Part shown: positions 28,736-41,468 of the stretch, in pieces
Layout of the letters: each line of letters begins with the position of its first letter
Numbering within the stretch: the first letter of the stretch is position 1
Origin: Archegozetes longisetosus
Taxonomy: Eukaryota; Arthropoda; Arachnida; Sarcoptiformes; Trhypochthoniidae
Assembly (NCBI GenBank): GCA_018873245.2
Contig: JAEMBT020000006.1
Location: 6,779,855 to 6,843,854 of the forward strand
Direction of reading: 5' to 3'
Length of the DNA: 64,000 nucleotides
The notes under the pieces: generated by a model
Database searches by the model: none
Told to the model about the DNA's origin: nothing
What the model saw: the letters and a program-made list of their open reading frames with translations, nothing else
Made by a program: the position numbers and the translations under genes

Positions 28736-29689
28736 TATTGCAATATTGACTATCCCTAAAGAACAGACAATTGATATAAAATAAGGGTTTTATATTTTGA
28801 GAACTATTCGACTAGTCTTCAAATATCTTTAGACTCTTAAGAAACATAAAATAGACGACCAAAAGTAGACCGAGTCGAGTTCAAAAAATAAACCTCACTG
28901 AAATAATAGTGAAATAAATCTCGAGAATTATCTGAGTCGTAAAGAATGTAAAGGAAGTTTAGAGTACTTGATTGATTTGAACAATATTTTACTATGAGAT
29001 CGAATAGCCTTATTGTCCGTCAGATATTAACTGAGAAAGGTTTGTTTTGATATGTTAGTCTCAATCTGTTTCACATATATATATATATATTTTAGGTTAA
29101 CAAAACAAAAATATTGAATAACTGCTAAATTTTCGTAAGATCCAGAGGAAAGGATTAGTATGTATTTCATTTTGCATTATTTAAATTAGAATAACTTGAA
29201 TAAGAGATTTATCTAGAAGAAAAGTAAATTTTCGGGTATTTAAAAGTTGAATTGGAAATTAACTGGTTCGAACTATCGTTGAATTTAGCATAAAGTTGTG
29301 ATCCAATTAGTAATTCTAGGTGTAATTTGATTTAATTTGCAATTGGGTTAAATTGGATTTATTTTTTCATTTTGACACAAAATTTTGCAGTGCATTTACA
29401 AAACAACATCGTTCAACAGTTTTAAATATAGCAAACATGTATTACATTCTTTGTAAAATCGCACAAATATATAATATACTTATTCTGATTCAAATATATA
29501 AATAAATGACTAAATAAAGAGACTTACAAAAGGATTGTTATTAAAATATAACACTCGCAAGAAAGACAATAGGGTTTCACAACAATAATTGTGAATTATA
29601 GCAAATTTTGTTCTTAATAAGAAAGTTTCGATAAGTTCGTCAATGTTAGTGTTGTAATTATTGAGCAATAATTGCTTTCCATTGTTTAG

Positions 29690-31888
29690 TCATGTTTTTC
29701 TTTGACGAAATTGTTCTTTAGATTTGCAAAGACACGCTGAGCGCATTAGTCTTGTGAATACTTGTCTCAGTCTTGTATACCAAGTCGTTGGTACGAACCC
29801 TTGATTATCACTTCTTGAACTTCTCAACAGAGAAGTGCCTTCTCCTACAAACAAAGTAAGTTTATGTACTAAATCAACATAAAAAATTACAGATAATTTG
29901 TTTAGATCAGGTTCCAAAGTTTGATTCAAATGTAATAAAAGGAATTTGATAGAATTTTGGCAGAAATAATAAAACAAAGTACTTTTATGTGCATTTTTCT
30001 AAACGAGTTTACTTCGAGTATTCATGCAAAATCATAGTGTAAAACAAGAGAGGATGAAAAAAGTCAAGATCCTTCTATCTTGTATTGAAAACTCTCATTT
30101 CTTGTTTTATTACAGACAAAGAATTTACTTGAAATCTCTATTCTGAAAGGCTAAAAGCAGAGATCATATCGATGGTATCTTATCAAAACGGTAAAATTTC
30201 ACTTAAATGAATTTCAGACGAATGAAAAGCTAGTAATTGGAGATAACATGACATAATACATTTTTAATCTTATAATAATTGTAAGTCTGAAGTGTTTCAG
30301 ACAAATACAAGCCACATTAGTTTGAGTCTGTTTTATCAATTAATAAAATCCTTTAAAGCTAAAGCTACTTTCACAGTGATTCTTGGGATTCTTAAATAAA
30401 CTCCAAGTAGTCTTTCATTTTATAGATGAATGTGAAAATTTTCAATCCGCTTGGGATTCTTCAAATAAACTCATAATAAGTAGTCTAACTGTTCATAAAA
30501 TTTAACTAGAAGTAATCGGCCGTTTCGGCGCATAATCGTATTGAATTCTCATAAATTCCTATTAAACAATAAATTGTAAGCTATCTTTGGATTACTGATT
30601 TGAGCGCAAAATCACTGAAATATTGCTAGTTAGAAATTAATTACTGCCTTTATTTATGTTGCGATTTTGTGTTTAAATGATTCATGATTGAAGCTATTTA
30701 TGGGTGAACATAACGCATATTAATTTGTGTTCTATACTCTGCTAGTATTTGAACCAAAGATTAGAAATGAAACTAAAAACCTTTTGATCAGATCTCAAAC
30801 AATGTAATATAACTTGTAACTACTCTTGTTATAATGGGCTCATTTAATAGTTGAGAGTGTAGTAATTATAACAGTAAAAGATAGTTTAAAATTACCAGCT
30901 ATTGTTGTTTTTGCAGAGGCTTGTGTAGTGTGTAGTTCTGCTGTTTCGAGGGCTGAAGTTATAATGTATTGAACGTATTCCTTAGCAAAAGCTTGTACTT
31001 CATTCAGTGGAATGTTCTATAAATAGTTTGATTTCCATAGAAACACAGCTTTTCAGGAGAAGGCCAGATAAGCTTACCTTTGATGGCTCATGCATTGAAT
31101 TCTTGTAAATGGAATCATCGTCTTTTTCACTGACTTCGAAATCGTTAACAGAGAAATCAGTGTCAATGCTTGTTGACTGTTGGTCTATGGAATGCTTGAA
31201 CTTGTATTGTTTTACAGGAGCAGACCAGTCAAATTGCTCCTCCTCAGGACTTGGAGTTTTAGAGCCAACTAAGTCTATTTGAATGGCCGGAGGAAACTTT
31301 GAATAGAAAATAAAGTAAACTATTAAGCTCTTCAAAGTTGACTCGAATTCAATTGATTTGATGCACTCAAAACGTTATTGGATATGTCTTAGTTTTCACA
31401 AGAGAATTAAAGATTACACAGAAATCCAATAGAAAAGTTTGAAATGAAATGGAGTCACGCTAAGCTGTACCGGGTTATATTTGAACTAGAGATGGGATTA
31501 CAACATGGTTTAGTTTACTTACGCATTCTAAGTCAGTCTCATTAAACTTTGGTTTCGTGTCAATATGAAGTTCTCTAATATGTGAGACTTCTTCACTGGC
31601 TTTAGATATAGCTTTGGTCAATAAATTATCGACAATAATAGTTGCCAATTGCCTGTAATCACTTAAGTCTCCATTGCATGAATAGCTAGCAGATCCATCA
31701 GAATCATTCTGCGTAGATTCGCTTTAATGTTAGAATACAGTGTATGTCAAGTTTGCTCATAAACTCGTTATTATGTTAATCGACTGAGTACTAATTTAAT
31801 ATTAGACAATTACTACTATTTACCTCATAGTCATCGCTGCCAATTGAATCATGAAGCGAATAACCAGAATCTGTGCTCTTATTTGCTG
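29690..31888 (-). CDS. Probable A-kinase anchoring protein, 3' exons
   Basis: Five in-phase exons (31824-31888, 31523-31708, 31078-31296, 30896-31016, 29690-29844) encode the C-terminal ~248 residues of a mostly disordered, acidic protein. I do not recognise a named family, but two amphipathic helices stand out. LATIIVDNLLTKAI fits the AKAP RII-binding pattern (small/aliphatic residues at 1, 4, 5, 8, 9, 12) and resembles the designed AKAP-IS core LAKQIVDNAIQQA. FAKEYVQYIITSAL nearly fits it. The end is basic with a CLC motif (RLMRSACLCKSKEQF), which could be a membrane or lipidation site. The inferred role is tethering PKA through two RII dimers, or one with two options. The 5' exons are not found; the acceptor at 31888 shows that the gene continues upstream. 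Confidence 0.55.
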
Positions 31889-34800
31889 CTGAATTTAAAG
31901 GAATCGAGAAATAATCATTACTTTTAATTGAGATACTATTCTTAGTATCAAATTAGAATTTGCGCTAATGTTCGGTCATTCGTAAACTAAAAGCAACGAG
32001 AAATTAAAGAATAAATTAACTGCATAGCCCTTTCGATTTAAAGTTAATGCAGCTGAATGAGAGAGAAAAAATGAACACAAAATACTGATAAGCATTTTTT
32101 GACGAATAATAAACTGAATTTTATGAGCGCAATTAAAGTCTATAAAATAACATTCTTTGCTCAAGTCTAATTTAGAAAATTACTATCTTTGACTCACAAT
32201 TTAAACATGCAATAAAAACATTATAGACATGATAAATTCGTTACAATAAATTCTATTCTAATTCAAAAAGTTAGGTATGTAATCATAAACTCGAGGCCTT
32301 GGATAGTGTGTATAGACTCTAGAACTCTATTATTTCAGCATAACATAAGTTCAGCATTCAAATATCAAAGAATGCATAACACACTTGTTTATTTATCTGT
32401 TTTTGCGCTTGTTTGAAAATATCGTTGCTAATTGTAGTTTTATTGAGTGCTTTTACGTAATAATAGCTTATTCAAAAATTCGATGCCTTTTTTCGAATCA
32501 ATAAGTTATATGGTAGATTTGAGTTATGGCTTTCAATAAAATTTATTTATAAAAACTTTAATGTCAATCAAAATTAAAACTCATAATTTTCTCATTAATC
32601 TAATCAATGAAAACATCATAATGGTCACAATATTCTGCGAGGCACTGTGCTTCAGACTAAGAATAGTGAGCCTGATCTCACAATTTAAACACCTAAATCA
32701 ACAGAAATTGATCGAAAATGCTCGAATCAATGCATTCAATATTAATAAAATCAGTCAAGCTAAAACTTTGTTTGTGATAAAGTCCATCACTCTTTGGAAA
32801 ACTAATCCGGAATCTAGTAAACTTGTTTACTTCCTTTATTTGTGGAGTATTAAATAGCGATTTATGCAATCCAGAAAATAGATCTTTACGATTATGCACT
32901 AACACTGAATTAATTTAGACCTTAAAATACCCTAAACCTAAACCCATTCATATGATTATGTTAGAGTCCATATTTCATATAGAAAATTTCAGGTAAACAC
33001 TTCAACAGGTCTGCATAATAATAATAGCACAAAACATAATAACGCATGTCTGCTCTTATAATAGCTTTATGAGAGTATTTTTATACAAGTAGCCAAAAAT
33101 TGTTTGTTTTTCACACTTATATCCTGGCTATAAAAATATTTTAATGATGTTTCCATAATTCATGTTTTCTGACTTTAGAGGATCGAAAGCTTGAGAGAAC
33201 TGAACATTTTCTGTCAAATTGAATCTAGATTTGCAGAAAATCTCTAAAGTTCTTTTCGAAACCATTCGTTGTCGTAAATCGCTTTGTGGTGCGATTGTAC
33301 GTTCACTTATTCATTTTTATCTATAAAGAAACTCCATTTTTCACTATATTTTACCCTTATCGTTTGAAAATGACCACAATTTGAACGTGAAACTTAAGAG
33401 GATTGAGAATATCGGATTGATTAGACCTACCTACTTAAGTTACTTATCTAAATTAAGCTGAAGCCCATTTAGTTTTAGCTAGAGTAGCTAACATAACGTC
33501 CGTTTCTACCAGTCAATCATTTGTAAATTTAATATGAAATGTAGACTGAAAGCATTAAGTGCCTGCATTATGTTGTTCTTTAGAACTAGGCCTAAGTTTA
33601 CTGAAAGTATAGTATAGCGGTAAATGCATATTGATTTGAAGAAAAAATTTATAAGAGAGTGAACTCAGCTAAAATTTATTTACTCAATCACTAACCTTTT
33701 AATAAGAAATTTTTCATCTATTTTTCAAATAACTGCAAAGTGCTCTCTTCATTTTGAATGAGCTATTATTAAAATAAAACTTGAATTGAGATCATTTATT
33801 TGATTTTTAAAAGATTATGGATATATTTGTGCATGATGGCTTTTTTCTGCAAAATTGCCAATTAATTGGAGCTTAAGTTATTAACATCAGAACAAAACTA
33901 TTTAGACTAATGAAACGTTGCACTAATCATACGAATTGAGATGTAAAAAAGTCTTAATTAAACAAAATAAATAAAGATTTTGAGCCATTATGAATGTAGA
34001 TTTTGAGATAGCTCTTTCCATTCGAGACAATTACTAATTAATTACTTTTAAAATTATAAAATCAAACAACGTTCAATTTTGAACTTATTTTCGAAAGTAA
34101 TGAAATTTCGAAAGTGTTCAAAGTTTGCTACATTGTGCTGAAGCTACAAAATCGAACTTAATTCTTAGGATCAGTATTTACTTAAGGAAAATGTGAAGTG
34201 AGTCACTCAATCCTAAGTTGTAGCGATTCCTGTCTTCAGATCATTACTTTACCTGATGAGTTAACAAACCTTAACAACTGTGCAACGATTGACACGACTT
34301 TATAATGGTATATGTTTACCATTAGCTGAAAATGCGTCACAACAGAAACCCAAAGCTTGGACTAGAGCTGAGCTTCTATGTTAGATCTTCAATTTCTTTC
34401 AATGTTGATGTTAATAAAAGAGTCCATGATAGAGAAAAAAGAAGTCCATATTCGGATCAAATGTAGGAAGAGCTCAAATTTCAGAGCTATTATATCTAGA
34501 ATCATGTTTTTACTTGGAGATATTCTATTATGATTAAAATGTTACTAAAATAAAAGATCTCTCAATGCTGAAGGTTGACATGTTAGTTTTTCTCAGAAGC
34601 TCAGGTGTTTAGTTATTGCAAGATGTACTAAATTCAAAAATATAACTCATTTTTTTACTCAGTCATTAAAGTAATTGAAGATCTAAGATATTCGGTTACT
34701 TTGGTTTAATATAAAGATAGCAAATAAAGTAACACAACCAACTCTGCAAATATTATTGAGCGAAAAATTGAATCTATTTCACTACTCGAAGTCAAGTTTG

Positions 34801-35130
34801 ATCGATTAAAACAGTCAACAGACAATGTCAACTTATTTAAGAAAATATGCAATATCTATCATTTCAATTTTGATATATGAAAGCATCGAAAATTTGGAAT
34901 CAATTGTTTATTATAACTTAGTAGGTGTAAAGTTTAAGCGATTAGCACTAAACAAAGCATTACTCACCACAGGCCAAGTTCATCACTTAAATCAATTGAT
35001 TTCGATGAGCAGATTAGTGTTTAGTATATTGTAGACATAGTATAAGACATAATTGAATGATTTACTGCGAATATAATAACACATCTGACATAAGGTAGTC
35101 CTGCGTAACATATAATATAAAAGCAATAAC
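31889..35130. other. Likely introns or 5' part of the AKAP-like gene
   Basis: The AKAP-like gene must have further exons upstream on the minus strand, but none is recognisable. A pair of overlapping open frames at 32561-32905 looks like chance. No transposon ends were seen. Confidence 0.4.
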
Positions 35131-35392
35131 TTATAGAATGTCGCGTTTTGAGTCTTCACTAACTAGAAAGCAAAGCAACACACATATTGATGGATAATAC
35201 AATGGAACGCTTATCTTCTCTTCAGCATCCTTTCGGAGATGTTTCCATAGAAACATTTTGCCAACTGTTTCTGAACATTTCTGGATAGAAACTTTACGCT
35301 CATAGTAGCGAGACAAGCTTTGCATCTCTCTAGCTCTATATCTGTCGATATGCTCAAACAGTCTATTCAATAGACTTGATCGCAAAGTTAGG
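35131..35392 (-). CDS. Possible coding exon, unassigned
   Basis: An open frame after a plausible acceptor (ending AAATAG at 35393) reads LTLRSSLLNRLFEHIDRYRA, then EMQSLSRYYERKVSIQK and MFLWKHLRKDAEEK. The mix of charged and hydrophobic residues is more protein-like than the surrounding AT-rich noise, and there is no ATG near its start, as expected for an internal exon. It could be an upstream exon of the AKAP-like gene on the same strand. No family was recognised, and the 3' donor is not determined. Confidence 0.25.
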
Positions 35393-37069
35393 CTATTTAT
35401 AACGACAAAACATATTTTTAAACGATTATTGCCTGAATATAAAATAAGTCAAAACAGAAAAACAGTTATTGATTCGTAGAAGACATGGTTGTGTTATATT
35501 TTCATTTGGATCAATAAAACGGTTACTTACTCGACGTAATCAAATTTTAATCGAGCGCTACTGTATTCTAATATTTGATGTTTTGTGTGGACTCTAGAAA
35601 CCGATGTTTTCAGTAGTTGACTCTATGTTAAAAATAAGATCGAATTCGAGCTCAAACCAACAGGTTCTATGTATGAGCAACTCTGAAAAGATAGTTTTCT
35701 TGTATGACCAAATATTGGTTTTATCAATAAAAAACACATTTTAACTTTAGAAACCCTTCGAATATTTTACTTTAAAATAGTTTTGATCTATTAAAATTCT
35801 CATCAACAAAGTATGGTAACCGACATTAAAATCAGACATAGACAAGGAGAACAATTAATGGATAGTCTGTTGCCATGTTTTAAGGTTGGTTTTCCATTGA
35901 ACGAGTCATTACACTGAAATTTACTCGTAATTTGCATCCAAATAGATATATGAGTGGTACATTAGATGCATGCTTACGCATCTCTTTACTCTAGTTGCTA
36001 TACTTGCCTAAAGTGTCATCGAGCATACATACTCAACACTCACAATGAACACTTACCATAAAAATTAAGGCTCTAGTCTCGTGCCTAGGGATAAAAGAAT
36101 TGATGATAAGTTTATAAAGTAAAGTACATGGAAAACATTAGCGATGTGATGCCATAACTAAAAGGTGGAGTAGAATCTCTGAGGACTCTAACGAAGCACA
36201 GATTCTGTGCTAAAACTGTTCAGTTCTGATTAATTAATCTATTTCGAAAGTAAAGAAGTAATATTTCTCGTGACCTTCTGGAGATTGAGAAAAACATGCC
36301 ATTAGTATTCGATATAAGACGTATTTTTCGATACTCAAACTAACTATTAACGATTACAACTCAGAAGCCACACGATAGAGCTCATACTTGCGTTATCCAC
36401 ATCCACGTTATCCACAGTTGTATCTAAACACCTATCAAATATTTCGATTTGTCGATTTCATGGTTTTTTATTTGATTCCAAACTTTTAGAGATCTCGGAC
36501 TCACATAGCCCTGAATGAAAGATGTTTTCTTCAGTTTTCTCTAATGATTTGTCAATAAAATAGATTAAGAAAAGAATAGTTGACTATTAATTGTTTTTTA
36601 ATAAGATTTAAATATATGTTCAATTGGAGTATTCAAGTTAACAATCAGTTGAAGACTATACATCAACTCAAATTCATTTTTAAGTTTTGTTCATATTACA
36701 GTGTTTATACAATAATCAATTGATTACTATGTTCAACTTTTATTAAATATGGTTTCAATTATCGATTGCTAATTGTTAGTTTTCTTATAAATCCTTTTCT
36801 ATCGTAAGAGCTAGCACTGTTTGGTTGTATTATATCTTACAATTATTTTATTTAATAATGATATTTAATACAACGAACAAACTATAATTTCCAACATAAG
36901 AAATGGCTTATTCGCTCACAAGGTAGGTTTCAATGTGTAAGTCATCGGTTTTTTTCAAAGTTTGCAATATTGAATAATTTTTAGCTCTGAGCACGAATAT
37001 GACATTTTTGCTCAATTTTTATTTCTCACCCCAATGCTCGTAATGTAGTGTGATGTTTTGTGCTCAATT
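35393..37069. other. No feature seen
   Basis: AT-rich, with no supportable gene, repeat ends or RNA gene. Confidence 0.5.
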
Positions 37070-37696
37070 CGTCCAAAAAGAAGATGCACAAACACCTCTA
37101 GAGTTAGAGGTCTTAACAAATAATGAAACTTACACATTTTTAACCAATCAAAAGCAACATTTAATTAATTACATAACTTTATACTGTGATAAAATTGATT
37201 TAATTGTTAAATTATGAAAATTTGTGATAAAATAATTTAAAATGTGAAAAACGGGCTTATATTGCGTCTTAACAGAAAAGAGTCGTAATTAAAAAATATA
37301 ATGATTTGATTAAAATATTATCAAAGATGAGGAAACGGTACGTAATTGATAATATTATAAATTTATGTATGATGATATTATTGTAATATTATCAATTACG
37401 TCCCGTTTCCTCATCTTTGATAATACTTTAATCAAATCATTATATTTTTTAATTACGACTCTTTTCTGTTGAGACGCAATATAAGCCCCTTTTTCACATT
37501 TTATATTGTTTTTACCACAAATTTTCATAGTTTAACAACAATTAAATCAATTTTATCACAGTATAAAGTTATGTAATTAATTAAGTGTTATATTTATGTT
37601 AAAGTGCTTTTTGATTGGTTAAAAAGTTTTGTGTAAGTTTCATTATTTGTTAAGACCTCTAACTCTAGAGGTGTTTGTGCATCTTCTTTTTGGACG
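37070..37696. mobile_element. 627-bp foldback element (family 1)
   Basis: The two arms, each ~300 bp, are near-perfect inverted copies meeting at about 37383. The ends read CGTCCAAAAAGAAGATGCAC. Just inside each arm is the palindromic motif ACCTCTAGAGTTAGAGGT. It has no coding capacity. I could not find a convincing target duplication. Transcribed, it would form a single long hairpin. Confidence 0.8.
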
Positions 37697-37984
37697 AGTA
37701 ATACTTTTAATGCTTTTATTCGATTGGTAATATCTGTAAGACTTTTGGTAAATACTCAATATTGGGGTTGAATTTCTGTGGTAAATAATGTATACTTTTG
37801 AGGATTCAATTTATGCATATCAACCAAACACGTGTATTAATTTACATATCAGCCATTAGACTATTTATTCGCGTACTTTATTAGTAACCTTAATTTTCAC
37901 GCTTACAGTGCGACCTAAGTATATCACGATACGAGACTTTCTAAGAACTTCTTGTAGGCGTGACGAATTTTTTCTTATCTGTAA

Positions 37985-38618
37985 GTAGGATTAGGGGGTC
38001 GATCCGGGCTAATGGGTCTAAGGAGATTCCCAAGGCCCCACCCCCAAGTGTGATACATCACTAGATTCAGTTCGTCGAGCTGAACATTTTGATACCACAC
38101 TTGACTACTTCTGGCCAGCTCCTGACGGGAGTGGCTGACTCCGCCAAGTGATATATCATTGGACTCATGATATCGAACTGAGCATTTTAATAACTTGATC
38201 AATTATCACAATTAGTTCTCGATATATCCATCGTTGTTTGGTTTAGTACCTCGTAATGGATAAACCTCTAGCGCAATTCTGGTACGAATCCTAAACTCAA
38301 TCCTAACTTAATTATAAGATCGATCATTACTTAAAATCGTACCAGACTTGATCTTAAACTTAAAGATCGCTTCGAGAATAGCCCCCCTGGCTTTACCAAG
38401 TTGTAACTCAAAGTTGTAACCTGGTATGAACGATGGTAAAATAGGTTAGATCGCTTCGCAACCTACCCTATTCTTCCTTAGTTTATATAAGGCTTGTTTG
38501 TGTTACGACTCGAGAAATCCAGGTTTATCCATTATCGGGAGGGGTTAGGTCTGGGTGGTCAGAAGTGGTGAGGTTCGGGTTCAACCCCTTTAAACCCATT
38601 AGCCCGGATTAACCCGGT
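37985..38618. mobile_element. MULE-like foldback element, copy A
   Basis: Flanked by a 10-bp direct repeat TTATCTGTAA (37975-37984 and 38619-38628). The inverted ends contain ATCCGGGCTAATGGGTCTAA. It shares its ends and a stretch around CAGTTCGTCGAGCTGAAC with copy B at 47.2 kb. A target duplication of ~10 bp suits Mutator-like elements. It is non-coding, so non-autonomous. Confidence 0.75.
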
Positions 38619-38635
38619 TTATCTGTAACAACATT

Positions 38636-38955
38636 TATTAAGGCTAATCTACTTAGTTTTATTTAAAATTTTTTCATCATTATATTTTTCCAATTCTCTT
38701 TAGTTCTTCTTGGAATTCTTAATTTTTTTATGTCTATTTGCGATATTTGCCGCTTGATCTCTTTCTAATTGATGTTTATGTGTCAGATATTTATAAAAAT
38801 CCTTTTCTAAACATAAAGTAACTTAAGCAGGTATTGCTTTTCTTGCTTATTTTATTAATGGATCAAGTTTTTTACTAATTAATTCCAAATCATTATATCC
38901 TGTTTCAAAAATATTTTTTGATTCTATTGCTACGTTTCAATATCCAACCTTTTCT
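38636..38955 (-). other. Unidentified AT-rich block, left part
   Basis: Minus-strand sequence with a protein-like, lysine/glutamate-rich character in broken frames. It appears to be cut off by the Harbinger element and to resume at 41,469. The source is unknown. A decayed foreign or selfish element, possibly virus-like, is one option. It is clearly broken in several places. Confidence 0.35.
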
Positions 38956-39197
38956 ACTTAAGTTAACTTAAATAGTAAGTCAACTAGTTCACTTTAATTG
39001 AGACTTAACTTAACTCACATTTCAATATAAAAATCTTACTTGACTTAACTTAGCATAAGTTAAGTCAAATAAAATCATTCTGATTGGTTGACACATTTCT
39101 GTAACGCAATATAACGTTCGATTCTATGACAACTCTATTCTACCTGATTATCTATTACATTCTCATTTGATCCAATTGATTCATTCATCTTTGCGCG

Positions 39198-39946
39198 ATG
39201 TCATCTAATGTTAAAGAATATCTGACAGTGAAAGAGAGTGAAGAGAAGAAGGATAGAAAACCGAGAGCAAAGAATTTCTCTCAAGAACAGAAGGAAGCGT
39301 TGCTTGGGTTGATAAAACCACATTTGGAAATTATTAAGTCGAGCAAGCAAGAAAACAACACTTGAGAAGAAGAAGAAGATCTGGATGAGCGTGAGAAGTG
39401 AGCTGTTTGCAAGATTTCCTGATCAAGAACCACAGCCATGGGAGAAAGTGAAGAAATTGTATGATAACATGCTTTCTTCTGCTAAGAAATAGCACAGCTC
39501 AAGACAAAGCCTCTATTGGGAGAACTGGAGGTGGAAGTGCAGCAGCAACAGCATCAGCATTGGATATAATGGTAATCGAGGCACATGGAGAGTCACTCAT
39601 GCCACTTGACAATCCATTTGATTCAGATTAGAATTGGCACGGAGAGAATACAGTGAAGGTCAGTGGAAAGACACTCGAGACTCGGAATGAGATCGAATTG
39701 GTCAGTGTGGTTGATAAGATGGACAAAAATCAACAGAGGAAGAGAAAAACTAGTGGTGATGTGACTGCATTATCAAGAGAATTGCAAGAAGCCATGATTC
39801 GCAAGGCGAATGCAAAGATTGAGTTGATTGAGATTGAGAAAAAGTACAAGTTGAAAAAGATGGAATACTTGGATTGGAAGATGGCCAGAGAATCAAGCGT
39901 CACATTTATGTTAGAAGGACAAAAGATTGTCACTACTGAAGAATAG
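39198..39946 (+). pseudogene. Harbinger Myb/SANT-like accessory protein, broken
   Basis: Starts MSSNVKEYLTVKESEEKKDR and contains a helix-rich section with FSQEQKEALLGLIKPHLEII, WMSVRSELFARFP and WEKVKKLYDNML, as in Myb/SANT-like proteins partnered with Harbinger transposases. It ends in a coiled-coil-like, charged tail (ELQEAMIRKANAKIELIE onward) that stops at 39946. The frame changes once near 39360, and in-frame stops follow near 39490 and 39629, so the gene is not functional. In intact elements this protein helps bring the transposase to the nucleus and the element ends. Confidence 0.65.
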
Positions 39947-40201
39947 TGATAGAAATTACTAAAAAATTCACTTTAGATAACGCTATAAGAATGAGATTAT
40001 TGTAAAAGCATAGTTTATAATTCTTTCAATAGAATCTAGTTAAATAAAAAATTTTCAAGTTTTTCACCATTGAAACACATGTAATTATGGTCTGTACTCA
40101 TTGAACTCATTGAAATTACATTTTCAACTGAAAGGAGAATAAATTATAGCATTATAATAATTTCAATTTAAATCATGTTCAGGATTTTGAAGAAAAATCC
40201 T

Positions 40202-41308
40202 TTAGAAATAAAGTTGAATGAACCTCCTTCTGAATACCTGACCTTCGGTTCCACCAGCCAAATCAGTATCTTCTTCAGGTATATGACGCATACTTGCTAG
40301 CTCATCTTGACTCACTTCTTCTTCTTCGTCTTTCATCATTTCTAACTCACTGGACATTCTCAAGATGTTCCACAAGACAGCACACGCAACAATGATAGGG
40401 ATACTGTTCTCGAGTTTAGTTTGCATTAATGTTGCTAGAATATTGAATCTTCTCTTAAATGCACCAAACAGTCTCTCGATAATGTTTCGTGTCTAGATGT
40501 GTGACTTATTGTACTTTCTTTCTGGATTTGTCGATGGATTTGATATTGGAGTGAGTAAAAACTTAAGAGATGGATAGCCAGAATCACCAACCAATATTCC
40601 ATTGATCTCGCTGTTGAGCAATCGAGAGTACACTTCACTATTCCTGAAGATACGACTGCCATGGGTGCTTCCATGCCAGCGCACCACCCAATTTCTAAAC
40701 ATAATGTTTGCATCGCAAATTGCTTGGCAGTTGAGTGTGTACTTGCCCTTGCGATTGAGAAATTTCTCTCTCCCTTCTGCACAATCATTCTCTTCCACCT
40801 TGACTCGAATGTGGGTGCAATCAATGGCACCTATAATGTTTGGCACGCCAGCTATCTCATAGAACGCATCTTTCACTTTGATCAATTCTGCTCCTTCAGG
40901 CATACGAATATAATGACACGCAAGTGACGCAATGGCACGCGAAAAGACTCGCGATATACGGCAAACCGAAGCTCTGGACAGGTGAATTGCGTCACCATTG
41001 ATCTGCTGAAATGAGCCACTTCGGTAATATCGCAACGCGGCCAACACTTGAATGATGGGAGGAATTGAATGATTGCGATGAGTGTATCGCGCAAGATTGT
41101 CTTCCACCAGCGAGCAAATGTGAAGAGCAGTGTCTTTGCTCATACGAAATCGCTCATAAAATTGCTTTTCTGAATAAAAATCTATTGGATTCAGTCGAAG
41201 TCTATGCTTTGGTATGATTTCAGCAATATATTCATAGGTTGACTCACTTTGATCATCTTTGATCAATACTAATTCTATTAAATTAGACATTTTCAACTTC
41301 ACGAGCAA
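40202..41308 (-). pseudogene. PIF/Harbinger transposase with one stop
   Basis: A 369-codon frame starts at ATG 41308. The DDE residues can be placed at GAIDCTHI (first Asp), LVGDSGYP (second Asp) and RNIIERLFGAFKRRF (Glu). This matches the DDE_Tnp_4/Harbinger family in length and order, with the N-terminal helix-turn-helix region around LAALRYYRSGSFQQINGDAI. One in-frame TAG at 40493-40495 separates the catalytic Glu from the two Asp residues. Otherwise the frame is open, so the element decayed recently. Confidence 0.9.
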
Positions 41309-41468
41309 ACAGAATTCTGTAATAATTCTACTTAAGTTTGCTGTTTAGCTCCCTTAATTTTTTGATTGAAATTTTAAGTGAAATGATGAGTTAACTTAAA
41401 CTCTAAGTTAAGTCTGGAAATTGAAATGAATTATTTAAGTTAGCTTAAAATTTTAAGTTAACTTAAGC

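Larger units (their letters stand above)
27492..29689. other. Intergenic, with two MITEs
   Basis: Apart from the two pogo/Tigger-like MITEs and a short (AT)n tract near 29076-29090, I see no gene or structured element. Confidence 0.5.
38957..41468. mobile_element. PIF/Harbinger transposon, two-gene, decayed
   Basis: Ends carry inverted CTTAAGTTAACTTAAA sequence followed by many degenerate TAAGTTAA and GACTTAACT subterminal repeats. Inside are the two genes usual for Harbinger: a Myb/SANT-like DNA-binding protein on plus and a DDE transposase on minus, convergently placed. The exact ends and the expected 3-bp TWA duplication cannot be fixed because the terminal sequence is itself repetitive. 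Both genes carry lesions. Confidence 0.85.

Noticed and set aside
32561-32905. Overlapping frames on both strands
   Set aside because: They overlap each other, have no matches and no consistent splice sites.
40602-40927. Two plus-strand frames
   Set aside because: Antisense to the conserved Harbinger transposase.
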